Below, piece by piece: positions 1 to 7,662 of a stretch of 11,219 bases of DNA. Below the pieces are notes generated by a model that ran no database searches, had not been told where the DNA came from, and saw only the letters and a list, made by a program, of their open reading frames with translations. This DNA comes from Candidatus Sulfotelmatobacter sp. (GTDB lineage Bacteria > Acidobacteriota > Terriglobia > Terriglobales > Acidobacteriaceae), in contig JASIKQ010000409.1 of NCBI GenBank assembly GCA_030049565.1, forward strand, positions 1 to 11,219, read 5' to 3'. A program made the position numbers and the translations under genes. How positions within the stretch are numbered: position 1 is the first letter of the stretch; every line of letters starts with the position of its first letter.

Positions 1-470
1 CCGTAAATCCATCCGCCCATGCGCGGCTCGCGAATCCAATAGAGCTTGCCATTGGATGAAATCCCTTGAATCAGCGCGAAGGTGGCGAGCGCCGCGCCGT
101 AGATCGAAAAAATCATCGCCAGCTTGCGCGCCTGCGCTCCTCTAATCAGCGTTTGGGTAGCGACAAAACAAAGCATGGCATACGCGGAGTATTGCAACCC
201 GAGCAAAATCGTGTCATGTGGATACGCGCTCCGGCGCAAGACAAGCTGCAAGACCACCAGCAGGCCAAACGCCGCCATGGGAAGAAATAGGGGATTCCAG
301 CGGACCTTAAGCTCGCCCTCAAGCACCTGCCAGCCCACCCACAACAGAAACAATACCGCCGCTCCCGCCTCCATCACGAAGATAGACCACGGTTCGACCG
401 CCCCGAACGCCAGCGGCCCAAACAGCAGCAGGCCAAAAATCCCATAGAGTAGCGCGGAGCCGAGCTGCAT
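1..470 (-). CDS. O-antigen ligase/polymerase family membrane protein (N-terminal part)
   Basis: The minus strand stays open from an ATG at 470 to the window edge, giving 156 codons with no stop. The translation is strongly hydrophobic, with about five membrane segments at residues 4-24, 31-48, 60-80, 89-108 and 117-137. It contains the N-terminal motif GPLAFGAVEPW, which I associate with WaaL/Wzy-like O-antigen ligase family proteins. Such inner-membrane proteins polymerise or transfer undecaprenol-linked glycans on the periplasmic side. The catalytic periplasmic loop lies outside the window, so ligase and polymerase cannot be told apart. The ATG is 78 bases after the TPR gene's stop. In-frame TTG codons at 515 and 527 would add 15 or 19 hydrophilic residues, and no start has a clear Shine-Dalgarno sequence. 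Position after wzc and the TPR gene suggests one exopolysaccharide operon. Confidence 0.72.
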   Translation of the reverse strand, partial: MQLGSALLYGIFGLLLFGPLAFGAVEPWSIFVMEAGAAVLFLLWVGWQVLEGELKVRWNPLFLPMAAFGLLVVLQLVLRRSAYPHDTILLGLQYSAYAMLCFVATQTLIRGAQARKLAMIFSIYGAALATFALIQGISSNGKLYWIREPRMGGWIY

Positions 471-548
471 GGCCCGATGCCGACGTGGATCTTGGGAATT
501 GCTGTTGCTCTTCAAATTGTTCTTCAAAGAAATTTACGGCAAAGTAGT

Positions 549-1805
549 TTACTGCCTTTGGGCCACCAACCCGAAATCGTCGACCCATAGCTTGCCGCGT
601 ATCGGACTGCCCTCCGGCACTCGCCGAATGTGCAGCACTAGCAATTTGCAATTGTCTCCGGTGGTAAATTCGCCGCCCACAGACTTCCAGAAGCCTGCCT
701 CCTTCAGTTCGTCGCTGTCATACAAAACCGCTTGCGTGTAAACATCCTGAATCACGATGTGCGGACCGCCCGCACCCTCCATTCCCCCGCTCTTATAAAA
801 AGCGGAGAACTCATAGGTGGTGTTCGGCTGCACGGCAACAAACTGCCGAATTCCCGCGTCGCTGACACCGGGCCCATCGAAGGCAATCAGCAGCGAGCGG
901 GTCCCGCTATGAAAATCGCTGGGATCGAGCGTCAATCCCACGCTCTGCTGTTTCTCATATTGCCAGTCGAATCCGCCATTCAAAACATCCAGGCTGAAAT
1001 CGCCATTCACAATCAAGTTGTTCCGTGTGGGAACATACGACGACAAGCCAAAGCGCGGCGCCGCTTGCTCCCATACCAAACGCGCCTCCTCTGTCTCATG
1101 ATGCTTGAAAAGGTAAAGAATATAGTCGTAAACCTCGTGCAGTTCGAAGGGCTGCGAACTGGCAATCAGGGCCGCCCAAACTTTCTCCGTCGCGGCCGTC
1201 TCCTCTTTGCGCATCAGCAGATGGAGAAATTCGGTGTATGCCACAGACCGCACCGGAACCACCTCTTGCAACAGCGCATCCACATCAGGCTTAATACGCC
1301 AGCAAAACTGAATCGCCAGCCGCGCCAGCGTCGGTTCGTTATCCAGCACCACGCGAAACTCGCGCAGCGCGTTCTCCTTTTCCCCTTGCACCAGATAAAA
1401 GTTCGCCGCCTCCCAAGCCACATCGGGCGTGGCTGGATCCGCTTCAATCGCATGTTCGAGCGCCCAGGTCTGATTCGAAATGTCTCCCAGCACCTGATAG
1501 CCCGAAGCCAAATCGAACCAGTAGCGAGCGGAATGAGGATTAAGCTGCACTGCCGCTCTGTAGGGGTCGATCGCGGTCGCCGGATCTCTCGCCACTAGCG
1601 CGTAATAGCGCCCCACGCGATTCTGGAAGTCGGCGTTGCGCGGATCCAGACGCGCCGCCCGCTGCAGACTGGCTAGTTCCGGCTTGTCCGCATAGACCGA
1701 CGCCACAAACAGCCGTCCGGCCACAGACGCGTAAATCCCGCTCAACACCAGGGCCGTAGCGATAACCGTTTGTTTCCGCCACGCTGCATTGAGAGCAATC
1801 TGCAT
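549..1805 (-). CDS. Membrane-anchored TPR protein with C-terminal jelly-roll (CBM-like) domain
   Basis: This 418-residue protein has three parts. Residues 13-36 form one membrane anchor or uncleaved signal. Residues about 45-250 are helical and contain TPR-like repeats (about 54-87, 88-121 and 126-159, with motifs such as AVQLNPHSARYW and ALREFRVVLDNEP). Residues about 263-415 look like a beta-sandwich of the CBM4/9 or galactose-binding type, opening with NLIVNGDFS and ending LWVDDFGLV. The ATG at 1805 is chosen over a TTG at 1808 because AGGA lies seven bases upstream of the ATG. The gene lies between wzc and the O-antigen ligase gene. The likely role is a periplasmic scaffold that binds partner proteins through the TPRs and sugar through the C-terminal domain. 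No catalytic motif is visible and the function is inferred. Confidence 0.72.
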   Translation of the reverse strand: MQIALNAAWRKQTVIATALVLSGIYASVAGRLFVASVYADKPELASLQRAARLDPRNADFQNRVGRYYALVARDPATAIDPYRAAVQLNPHSARYWFDLASGYQVLGDISNQTWALEHAIEADPATPDVAWEAANFYLVQGEKENALREFRVVLDNEPTLARLAIQFCWRIKPDVDALLQEVVPVRSVAYTEFLHLLMRKEETAATEKVWAALIASSQPFELHEVYDYILYLFKHHETEEARLVWEQAAPRFGLSSYVPTRNNLIVNGDFSLDVLNGGFDWQYEKQQSVGLTLDPSDFHSGTRSLLIAFDGPGVSDAGIRQFVAVQPNTTYEFSAFYKSGGMEGAGGPHIVIQDVYTQAVLYDSDELKEAGFWKSVGGEFTTGDNCKLLVLHIRRVPEGSPIRGKLWVDDFGLVAQRQ

Positions 1806-1809
1806 CAAG

Positions 1810-1827
1810 ATTTCCTATTCAGGAAAT
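1810..1827 (-). promoter_or_regulatory. Hairpin overlapping the ribosome binding site of the TPR gene
   Basis: On the minus strand the sequence ATTTCCT-GAAT-AGGAAAT forms a perfect 7-bp inverted repeat with a 4-base loop. Its 3' arm contains the AGGA Shine-Dalgarno sequence of the gene starting at 1805. If the hairpin forms in mRNA it would hide the ribosome binding site. The stem is AT-rich, so it should be only weakly stable. Confidence 0.4.
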
Positions 1828-1902
1828 ATGAGATGGCCGCTGGGCCGTCACACCATCAGGGCTACCCTGTTAACCCTGTGTCCTGTGTGTTTAGAATCGT
1901 TT

Positions 1903-4272
1903 CTACGCGCTATTCGGCGAAGCTTCCGCTGCGTCCTCGACCTCGCCATCGTCCTGTTCATCCTGATCCTGATCGTGCCCGTCGTCGCGGTAGTAGCGCG
2001 AATACTTCCCCTGATATTCGTAGTAGTAGTAGTAATCGGGCGAACTCAGATCGACCGCATTCAGCAGCACGCCCGAGACTTTGGCCTTCACCTGCATCAG
2101 AATGTCGCGCGAGCGTCGCAGCGCTTGTTTCGTCGTGTGTCCCGACCGTATCACCAGCACAATCGCATCGGCCCGTGGCGAGAGCACAACCGCATCGGTC
2201 ACCGATAATGCTGGCGGCGTGTCGAGTACGATGTGATCGTACTGGCTGCGCAATTCCTCCAGCACATCGCGCATGTTGGTCGATGCCAGCAGTTCGGCTG
2301 GATTCGGTGGCGGCGTTCCCGCCGGCAGCACCGCGAGATTGGGCAGCACCGGCGACCGGGTAATCGCCTGCTGCAAACTTGCGCTTCCCGTCAGCACATT
2401 GCTCAAGCCGCTGCGAGGACCCATCCCGAGGGTCTTATGAATACTCGGCCGCCGCAAATCGGCGTCGATCAGGAGCACACGAATCCCCTTCTGCGCCAGC
2501 ACCACCGCGCAGTTGATGCTGGTCGTGGTCTTGCCTTCCTGCGGCAGAGCGCTGGTGATCATGATCACCTTCGGTGGCGCCCCAAGATTCGAAAGCAGCA
2601 GCGAGGTTCGCAGCGCACGATACGATTCCGCCATTTGTGACTGCGGCCGAACCTGCGTCACCAATTCGACCGCCTCTTTCGAGGCCGCGATCACCAGCCG
2701 CTTGCTGCTAGAACCCTCTCGAGCCGTCCTCGAACCCATCGGAATCATTCCCAGGGGCGCCAATCCTGAAATCATCTGCGCCTGCTCAGTCGTGCGCACC
2801 GTGTTATCCAGGCCCTCGAGCAAAAATGCCACCCCAATTCCGGAAGTCAGTCCCAGCGCAAACGCGAAGGCCAGATTCTGGGGAATGTTCGGCTCAATCG
2901 GCGCAGTAGGAGCCCGCGCATAATCCACGATGCGGAAGTTGTTCGACTTCAACCCCGCCGAAACCCCCGCCTCTTTCATTTTTTCCATCAAGCCTTCGTA
3001 TAGTTGGCGATAGCTCTCGAGATCGCGCTTCAGAACGCTGTACTGAATCGCGCTCTCATTCAGTTTGTTCGCTTCCTGCTTCTGTTTCTCCAGAGCGTCG
3101 TGCAGCATGTTCTCCCGCTGCAACGCCGCCATATATTGTCCGCGAATCTTGGCCGCAACCTTTCTCGTCTCGGCTAGAATCTGCGCGTCAATCTCCTTGA
3201 GCTGCGTGTTCAGTTGCGCCACTTTCGGATACGACGGCCCAAACTGCGTGCTCAGCTCCGCCATCTGAATCTTGACGTCGGCTTCCTTGGTGCGCAGCGA
3301 TTCCAGCAGATTTGAAGCCGATGGCCCTCCCGCGCCTGCCGCATCCAGCGCGCTCGCCGCCGAAGTTATGCTGTCCGGATCTCCGGTTTGCACCAGCCGG
3401 TATACCGACTCTTTCTCCATCCGCTCCGATTCCGCCGCCGTCAGCGCCTTATTCAGTTCGTCAAGCTTCGCCGTGATGATGTTCTGCTTCTCGTCGATGC
3501 CCAGGATTTCGTGCTCCCGTTGATAGCGCACCAGTTTCTCCTGCGACGTCTCTACCTTCATCTGCAGATCGACCAGTTGCTTCGACAGCCAATCCGAAGC
3601 CTGCATCGTGGAATCGAAGCGCGACTTGAAATTGTTCTCGGTATAGGTGCTCATTAAGGTGTTGACCACCGTCGCCGTCAAATCCTTATCCGGGCTCCGA
3701 AATGACACTCTAATAATGTGCGTGTTGGGCGAGAGCGTAACTTTTAGATTTCCACGGAAAGCCCCGACTAGCGCCGATGTCCGCGACGAATCCGCCTGCA
3801 ACGGATCCGGCGCAAGATCCAGCGACGAAGGCAGCGCAGGTGCTTTTCCCCCAAACTCAGGCCGCCTGTCCAGCCCCAGTTCCTTCACCACCTGCAAAGC
3901 CAGCAAATCGCTTTGCAGGATCATCACTTCGGTTTCCAGTTCCGTGGGATCGTAATAGTCGAGGTTGAAGGTAGGAGAATTATTGAAATTGACCAGTCCC
4001 GAATCCGGCTTGTTGATTTCAATGCTGCCGCTGGCCTCGTAAATCGGCGTCATCTTCAGGCTCGCGATGGCAACTAAAGAGAAGATGGAAAACAGGCACG
4101 CGAGCACCGTCCACTTGCGCTTAACCAGAACGCGAATGTATTCGCCCAGCGTTGATTCCTGTGCGGGCAGCTCGGGATAGATACGCGGCCCCACGCTCCG
4201 TCCAAAATCCGCGCCGGTCGGGGGTAATTGAAGGGTGGGGTTATTGGCCTGCACCAGCGATCCGGAATCCAT
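1903..4272 (-). CDS. Wzc-type polysaccharide co-polymerase and tyrosine autokinase (BY-kinase)
   Basis: This 789-residue inner-membrane protein sets polysaccharide chain length and autophosphorylates on tyrosine. From the ATG at 4272, a Wzz-like N-terminus carries TM1 at residues 54-72. A long periplasmic region with heptad-rich coiled coil follows (about 220-440), then a proline-rich PNIP motif and TM2 at about 466-487. The cytoplasmic kinase has Walker A (ALPQEGKTTTS, about 575-585), Walker A' (LLIDADLRRP, about 600-609) and Walker B (HIVLDTPP, about 680-687). A tyrosine cluster at about 747-761 holds nine tyrosines, and an acidic tail of about 28 residues follows it. The ATG at 4272 is preferred because AGGAG lies five bases upstream; the frame is open to a TTG at 4302. 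Its neighbours, the TPR and O-antigen ligase genes, support a Wzy-dependent exopolysaccharide pathway. Confidence 0.93.
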   Translation of the reverse strand: MDSGSLVQANNPTLQLPPTGADFGRSVGPRIYPELPAQESTLGEYIRVLVKRKWTVLACLFSIFSLVAIASLKMTPIYEASGSIEINKPDSGLVNFNNSPTFNLDYYDPTELETEVMILQSDLLALQVVKELGLDRRPEFGGKAPALPSSLDLAPDPLQADSSRTSALVGAFRGNLKVTLSPNTHIIRVSFRSPDKDLTATVVNTLMSTYTENNFKSRFDSTMQASDWLSKQLVDLQMKVETSQEKLVRYQREHEILGIDEKQNIITAKLDELNKALTAAESERMEKESVYRLVQTGDPDSITSAASALDAAGAGGPSASNLLESLRTKEADVKIQMAELSTQFGPSYPKVAQLNTQLKEIDAQILAETRKVAAKIRGQYMAALQRENMLHDALEKQKQEANKLNESAIQYSVLKRDLESYRQLYEGLMEKMKEAGVSAGLKSNNFRIVDYARAPTAPIEPNIPQNLAFAFALGLTSGIGVAFLLEGLDNTVRTTEQAQMISGLAPLGMIPMGSRTAREGSSSKRLVIAASKEAVELVTQVRPQSQMAESYRALRTSLLLSNLGAPPKVIMITSALPQEGKTTTSINCAVVLAQKGIRVLLIDADLRRPSIHKTLGMGPRSGLSNVLTGSASLQQAITRSPVLPNLAVLPAGTPPPNPAELLASTNMRDVLEELRSQYDHIVLDTPPALSVTDAVVLSPRADAIVLVIRSGHTTKQALRRSRDILMQVKAKVSGVLLNAVDLSSPDYYYYYEYQGKYSRYYRDDGHDQDQDEQDDGEVEDAAEASPNSA

Positions 4273-4609
4273 TCCTTCTCCTGAGACTGTCATTCCGAGC
4301 AAGCGCTTTTGGCGCCGCGAGGAACCTGGGCAAGCCGCGCGCTATCACGCTGCCTGTCCCCCGCGCAGAACGCGAATCAGTCCTGGACTCGATGGCTGGT
4401 TCATCGTCCGGGATTTTTCAAACTATTATGTCTAGGTTTTGCCGCCATTCTAGCATTGAGCGCGAGAAGCCAATCAGGAATCTGCTAGGGGGTTCCTCAG
4501 AAGCAACGAGCAGTTTCGCAAACAGGGTCAACGCCGGCAGGTAAGGAAATCCGGTATCGCAGATAAATGGGCGCACTCGAACGTGCGCCCGGGCAGACTT
4601 TCCGTTTTG
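4273..4609. other. Intergenic region between wzc-like gene and pilin gene
   Basis: These 337 bases contain no convincing gene. They hold the pilin terminator hairpin (4569-4590) and a minus-strand TAGAAT hexamer at 4447-4452. The hexamer matches the -10 consensus at five of six positions and could start the wzc transcript. Its best upstream partner, TTGGCT at 4468-4473, is only 15 bases away. CATAAT at 4425-4430 is an alternative -10 without a good -35. The rest would be a leader of roughly 150 bases with no recognisable riboswitch. Confidence 0.35.
4569..4590 (-). terminator. Probable intrinsic terminator of the pilin gene
   Basis: GGGCGCAC-TCGAAC-GTGCGCCC is a perfect 8-bp GC-rich stem with a 6-base loop. 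It starts about 20 bases after the pilin stop codon. On the minus strand it is followed by ATTTATCT, a weak U-tract. Position and strength favour termination between the pilin and wzc genes. Confidence 0.65.
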
Positions 4610-4774
4610 TTACTGGATCGAGCTGGCAACGTTCGAGAACACGTTGTTCGCGTTCGATCCGATCAGCCGCACCGTCCCGACAACGATCACTAGAATCACC
4701 GCCAGCATCACCGCATATTCGGCGATGTCCTGGCCACTTTCGTCCTTCCAAAGATTTTGTAATAGTCTTGCCAC
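4610..4774 (-). CDS. Flp/Fap-type (type IVb) pilin precursor
   Basis: This 54-residue protein has the Flp pilin layout: a short basic leader, then a hydrophobic helix and a short polar tail. Residues DESGQDIAEYAVML hold the prepilin peptidase site. Cleavage after the glycine leaves QDIAEY, with the conserved glutamate at mature position 5 and tyrosine at 6. The helix AVMLAVILVIVVGTVRLIG follows. I chose GTG at 4774 because AAGGAG lies ten bases upstream and the length fits the family. The frame opens at a TTG at 4810, which would place that AAGGAG inside the coding region. Flp pilins are assembled by the Tad secretion machinery and serve in adhesion. No tad/cpa assembly gene, prepilin peptidase or second pilin lies within the window. 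A candidate promoter and terminator make it look monocistronic. Confidence 0.88.
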   Translation of the reverse strand: MARLLQNLWKDESGQDIAEYAVMLAVILVIVVGTVRLIGSNANNVFSNVASSIQ

Positions 4775-4894
4775 GGGGCTCCGTCTCCTTAGAAAATTTT
4801 CCTTAACCAAACCCTCTTAAACCGCACATCACAGGGGGCACTCTTACTCTCTCGTCACCGGATCAGTTTGCTATCCCGAGGCTGGTCTATGGAA

Positions 4895-4924
4895 ATGATA
4901 GAAGTACAGGGCCACACCCGCCAA
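4895..4924 (-). promoter_or_regulatory. Candidate sigma-70-type promoter of the pilin gene
   Basis: On the minus strand TTGGCG (4919-4924, four of six -35 matches) and TATCAT (4895-4900, five of six -10 matches) are 18 bases apart. The predicted start near 4888 gives a leader of about 113 bases to the pilin GTG. This rests on consensus matching alone. Confidence 0.35.
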
Positions 4925-4940
4925 TGGCTCTTAAGTGCCA
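4925..4940. promoter_or_regulatory. Imperfect dyad abutting the pilin -35, possible activator site
   Basis: TGGCTCTTAAGTGCCA is a 16-base dyad: TGGC/GCCA arms, a central CTTAAG palindrome and a single mismatched pair between them. It ends where the candidate -35 begins, so its centre would lie near -44. That position suits a transcription activator, possibly the response regulator encoded just upstream. Confidence 0.28.
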
Positions 4941-4975
4941 CGCGGCAAAACTTTAGATTTCGCCGGTAAGTCACT

Positions 4976-5662
4976 TTACACAATGGATTTAAGCGGCAGC
5001 GACTGATTCACAGCGAATAATGCCAGCTCCAGCCGCGTCGACACTCCCAGCTTGTCGAAGATGTTGCTGAGGTGGTGCTTAACCGTGTCTTCGCTGATTT
5101 TGAAGTATTCGGCAATCTCTTTGTTCGAATACCCCGCCACCACCGCCGCCACAATCTCCAACTCGCGCGGCGTCAGTCCAAATTTTTTCTGCCGTGCTTC
5201 GTCGCTGGAAGATTGCACCAGGGTGCGCAAGTACTGCACCAGGTTCGAAACGCTTTCCCGCCCCACCCAGTACTCGCCCGACATGACCGTGTGAATGGCT
5301 TTCAACAACAGTTGGGTGGCCGAATCCTTCAGCACCACCCCGCGCGCGCCGAGTTGCAGAGCTTCCACAATCTGACTTTTTTCTGCGGCTGCCGTCAGCA
5401 AGATCACCCGCACCGGAGCCGCATTCGCCCCCGTGGTGAGATCGCGCAACGCTTCCAGCCCGGGATGTTTGGGCATGGCCAGATCGAGGAGCAGGAGGTC
5501 AGGCCTCAACTGCCGTGCCAGCCTTACCGCCTCCGCTCCATCCGATGCCTCGCCAATCACTTTCAAATCCGGCTCCGCTTCCAGTAACCGCCGCAACCCG
5601 TCCCGAAAAATCGGGTGGTCGTCGGCAATCACGATACGAACTTGCGGCTTCTTAAAATTCAT
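4976..5662 (-). CDS. NarL/FixJ-family response regulator with LuxR-type HTH
   Basis: This 228-residue DNA-binding regulator is the likely partner of the kinase directly upstream. The receiver domain (about residues 8-122) has the acidic pair D14-D15 (IADDHP), phosphoacceptor D60 (LLLLDLAMP), T90 (VILLTAAA) and K112 (VVLKDS). The C-terminal LuxR/GerE helix-turn-helix (about 162-220) reads LTPRELEIVAAVVAGYSNKEIAEYF followed in the recognition region by SEDTVKHHLSNIFDKLGV, matching the family well. ATG at 5662 is chosen over ATG at 5677 because GGAG sits nine bases upstream of it. The gene then overlaps the kinase stop by 11 bases, which points to translational coupling. Its targets are unknown; the pilin gene lies about 200 bases downstream. 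Confidence 0.95.
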   Translation of the reverse strand: MNFKKPQVRIVIADDHPIFRDGLRRLLEAEPDLKVIGEASDGAEAVRLARQLRPDLLLLDLAMPKHPGLEALRDLTTGANAAPVRVILLTAAAEKSQIVEALQLGARGVVLKDSATQLLLKAIHTVMSGEYWVGRESVSNLVQYLRTLVQSSSDEARQKKFGLTPRELEIVAAVVAGYSNKEIAEYFKISEDTVKHHLSNIFDKLGVSTRLELALFAVNQSLPLKSIV

Positions 5663-7469
5663 GGGGGAGTTCTCCATCCTTCGGAACTTTCACTTCCAAC
5701 CGGGTTCCCTGGCCGGGATTCGATTCTACCGTGAGCGCGCCTTCTATCAAACGAACTCGCTCTTTAATGATCGCCGGCCCTTTACCGATTTTGTCCAGTT
5801 CTTCTTGCGTATGCCGCCCGGAAAATGGAAAGCCTTTGCCATCGTCCTCAATTGTGAGTGTCCAATGGTCTGAATTGGTTGTCAGCCGGACCAGCACATG
5901 CCGTGCCTGGCTATGCTTGCGCGCGTTCACCAATCCCTCCTGCACAATACGCAACAACTCGCGGCAAATCTTATCGGGCATCTCCAGTTTTTCAATGTCG
6001 CTGACAAAGCGCGCCGAAATTCCCGTCTCCCGCTGAAAACGCTCCACGGAATCGACGATCACACTGAACAATCGCCGCGAATCCACATCAATCGATTTCA
6101 TCTGCTGCATCAGTTCGCGCAGCTTGAGAACTTCGTCCCTAAGCAGTCCTTGAATGCGCCTCAGTTCTCCGCCCACAATGGCGGGCGAAGTCTCCGACTG
6201 GCGGCGAAGCACATCCACCTGCATCTCCACCGCAATCAGCGACTGGACCGCGCCATCATGCAACTCGCGGGCAAATCGCGCCCGCTCCGCCGCGCTGGCG
6301 CGCCGGCGCAGCCGATGCAGCAGATAAACGTTGTACACCGCCGGTCCCACTTGATGCAGCACGTCCAACAGAAAGCGCAGCTCTTCCTGTGTCTCTCCCC
6401 GCCACGAAGGCTCAAAAACAAAGACACGCCCCCGCCACTCCGAGCCAAAAATAAAAGCAATCGTAATGAGCGATTGAAAGGGCTGCTTCTCCTGCAATCG
6501 TGCCAGCGCGGCCGTCGAAGGCGCCGTTACCGCATTGCCCTCGCCATCCAATGCCGTTATACTCCAGCGATTTCTTTCCTGCTTGGCATAGCACACTTCC
6601 CCGGGAAAATCGTCCAGATAGATCTTGGTATCGCGCGGATTCGAATCCAGCCACACGAACTCAGGCGCCGTGCTGCCGGCATTGCGCAGCTCTCCCAAGA
6701 AACTTCGGTGGCTGTGAATTTCCTGCGAGGCGATCAACAACCGCGAGGCCGCATAAATACTGGCAATCTCTCCGCACATCTGCTGCAGCGTTCCCGTAAG
6801 CCCGGCTTCCACTCGCACCTTCGCCAGCATCCTGGTCACCGCGGCTTTCTCGGCTCGCAGTTGCTTTTGCTGCTCCGCCAGATAGCCCAGCAGCAACCCC
6901 ATCACCAGCAGATACACTGAGAGCATGAACAGACGGTTGGGCTCGAACTCCGAGACGTTGATTTGCAGCCCGGACCCCAGATGCCAGGGCAGCCTGCTTC
7001 CCCGCTCCGCCCACCGGTGCAACAGCAGGAAGCTCTCGCCCCACAGCAGCACCACCTCGGCCGCCGCCGTGCTGAGCGTCTCCCACATTCCCCAGCGGTA
7101 AGCCGCCGCCGTCAGAACAAATACGAAGAAAAGAAAGAACGGGCTGCGCGGGCCCTCGGCAAACACCGAAATGAACGCCGGCCACACAACATCCGCGGCG
7201 TGCACCATAAAGCGAAACGGGGCCGTCGACTGCTGCCGCCGCCGCAGCAGCATCATGATCAGAATGCCGTTCGCCAGATAGAAGACGAATAGCCCGTAGG
7301 CGGCGTTGGAATGCCCTAATTCCGTAGGATCCATCCGGATCGCCACCAGGGCCGACACCGCCAGAAACACCCGCGCTGTTGCCAGCCAGCGCTCGATGCG
7401 CCGCACTTCGCCGGCATCGGCGGGACTTTGCGGCCAGGAATGAGAACGCTGCTTTACATCACTTTTCAA
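5652..7469 (-). CDS. NarL/DesK-class membrane sensor histidine kinase
   Basis: This 605-residue kinase senses an unknown signal and should phosphorylate the overlapping response regulator. The N-terminal 200 residues hold about six membrane segments (about 29-45, 56-75, 87-104, 110-124, 131-150 and 179-197). A linker helix and a GAF-like region follow (about 215-385). The HisKA_3 dimerisation helix contains the phosphoacceptor H404 in RFARELHDGAVQSL. The ATPase domain has the N box around N515 (IVQEGLVNARKHS) and a G1 box at 542-547 (DDGKGF). The G2 region (GKGPAIIKERVRLIEG) lacks the usual GLGL but keeps the following ERV motif. The only upstream in-frame starts are TTG at 7469 and a CTG six bases before it; no good Shine-Dalgarno is visible, so the start is uncertain. 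Confidence 0.93.
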   Translation of the reverse strand: MKSDVKQRSHSWPQSPADAGEVRRIERWLATARVFLAVSALVAIRMDPTELGHSNAAYGLFVFYLANGILIMMLLRRRQQSTAPFRFMVHAADVVWPAFISVFAEGPRSPFFLFFVFVLTAAAYRWGMWETLSTAAAEVVLLWGESFLLLHRWAERGSRLPWHLGSGLQINVSEFEPNRLFMLSVYLLVMGLLLGYLAEQQKQLRAEKAAVTRMLAKVRVEAGLTGTLQQMCGEIASIYAASRLLIASQEIHSHRSFLGELRNAGSTAPEFVWLDSNPRDTKIYLDDFPGEVCYAKQERNRWSITALDGEGNAVTAPSTAALARLQEKQPFQSLITIAFIFGSEWRGRVFVFEPSWRGETQEELRFLLDVLHQVGPAVYNVYLLHRLRRRASAAERARFARELHDGAVQSLIAVEMQVDVLRRQSETSPAIVGGELRRIQGLLRDEVLKLRELMQQMKSIDVDSRRLFSVIVDSVERFQRETGISARFVSDIEKLEMPDKICRELLRIVQEGLVNARKHSQARHVLVRLTTNSDHWTLTIEDDGKGFPFSGRHTQEELDKIGKGPAIIKERVRLIEGALTVESNPGQGTRLEVKVPKDGELPHEF

Positions 7470-7511
7470 TTGCAGTCACTACCGGAAACCAAGCTCTGAG
7501 GATCGTTCCGC

Positions 7512-7541
7512 ATACTATTAAGAAGAGGGTCTAGGGTGCAA
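7512..7541 (-). promoter_or_regulatory. Weak candidate promoter for the two-component operon
   Basis: On the minus strand TAGTAT (7512-7517, four of six -10 matches) follows TTGCAC (7536-7541, three of six -35 matches) at 18 bases. It lies about 43 bases upstream of the kinase start. Consensus matching is the only support. Confidence 0.22.
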
Positions 7542-7624
7542 GCGAAACTTAATGGTCGAAATCAGCTTCGCTACTTATTTTTCGAGAACACCTATCCTGC
7601 ACTCTTCCCCTACGTCATTCGCAT

Positions 7625-7640
7625 GATTACTTCCGTAATC
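7625..7640. repeat. Inverted repeat between the divergent kinase genes
   Basis: GATTAC-TTCC-GTAATC is a perfect 6-bp inverted repeat with a 4-base centre. It lies in the 220-base gap between the two divergent kinase genes, 23 bases upstream of a TAGAAT hexamer. It could be an operator half-site pair, but a match this short can arise by chance. Confidence 0.25.
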
Positions 7641-7662
7641 GGGCTCCTACCCTATCCCAGTC

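Noticed and set aside
732..1598. A 288-codon plus-strand open frame opposite the TPR protein gene
   Set aside because: It has no recognisable motif and a basic shadow-like composition. The minus-strand frame has TPR and beta-sandwich features and a Shine-Dalgarno.
1857..1869. CAGGG-CTA-CCCTG as a terminator between the wzc-like and TPR genes
   Set aside because: The stem is only 5 bp and no T-tract follows on the minus strand. The genes are probably co-transcribed.
4925..4942. TGGCAC on the minus strand as a sigma-54 -24 element
   Set aside because: The following TTGG comes ten bases later rather than about five, so the -24/-12 spacing is wrong and no TTGC is present.
5898..6920. A 340-codon open frame on the plus strand opposite the NarL-class kinase gene
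   Set aside because: Its translation is rich in Arg, His, Gln and Leu without domains, as expected for the antisense frame of a GC-rich gene. The minus-strand product has clear kinase motifs.
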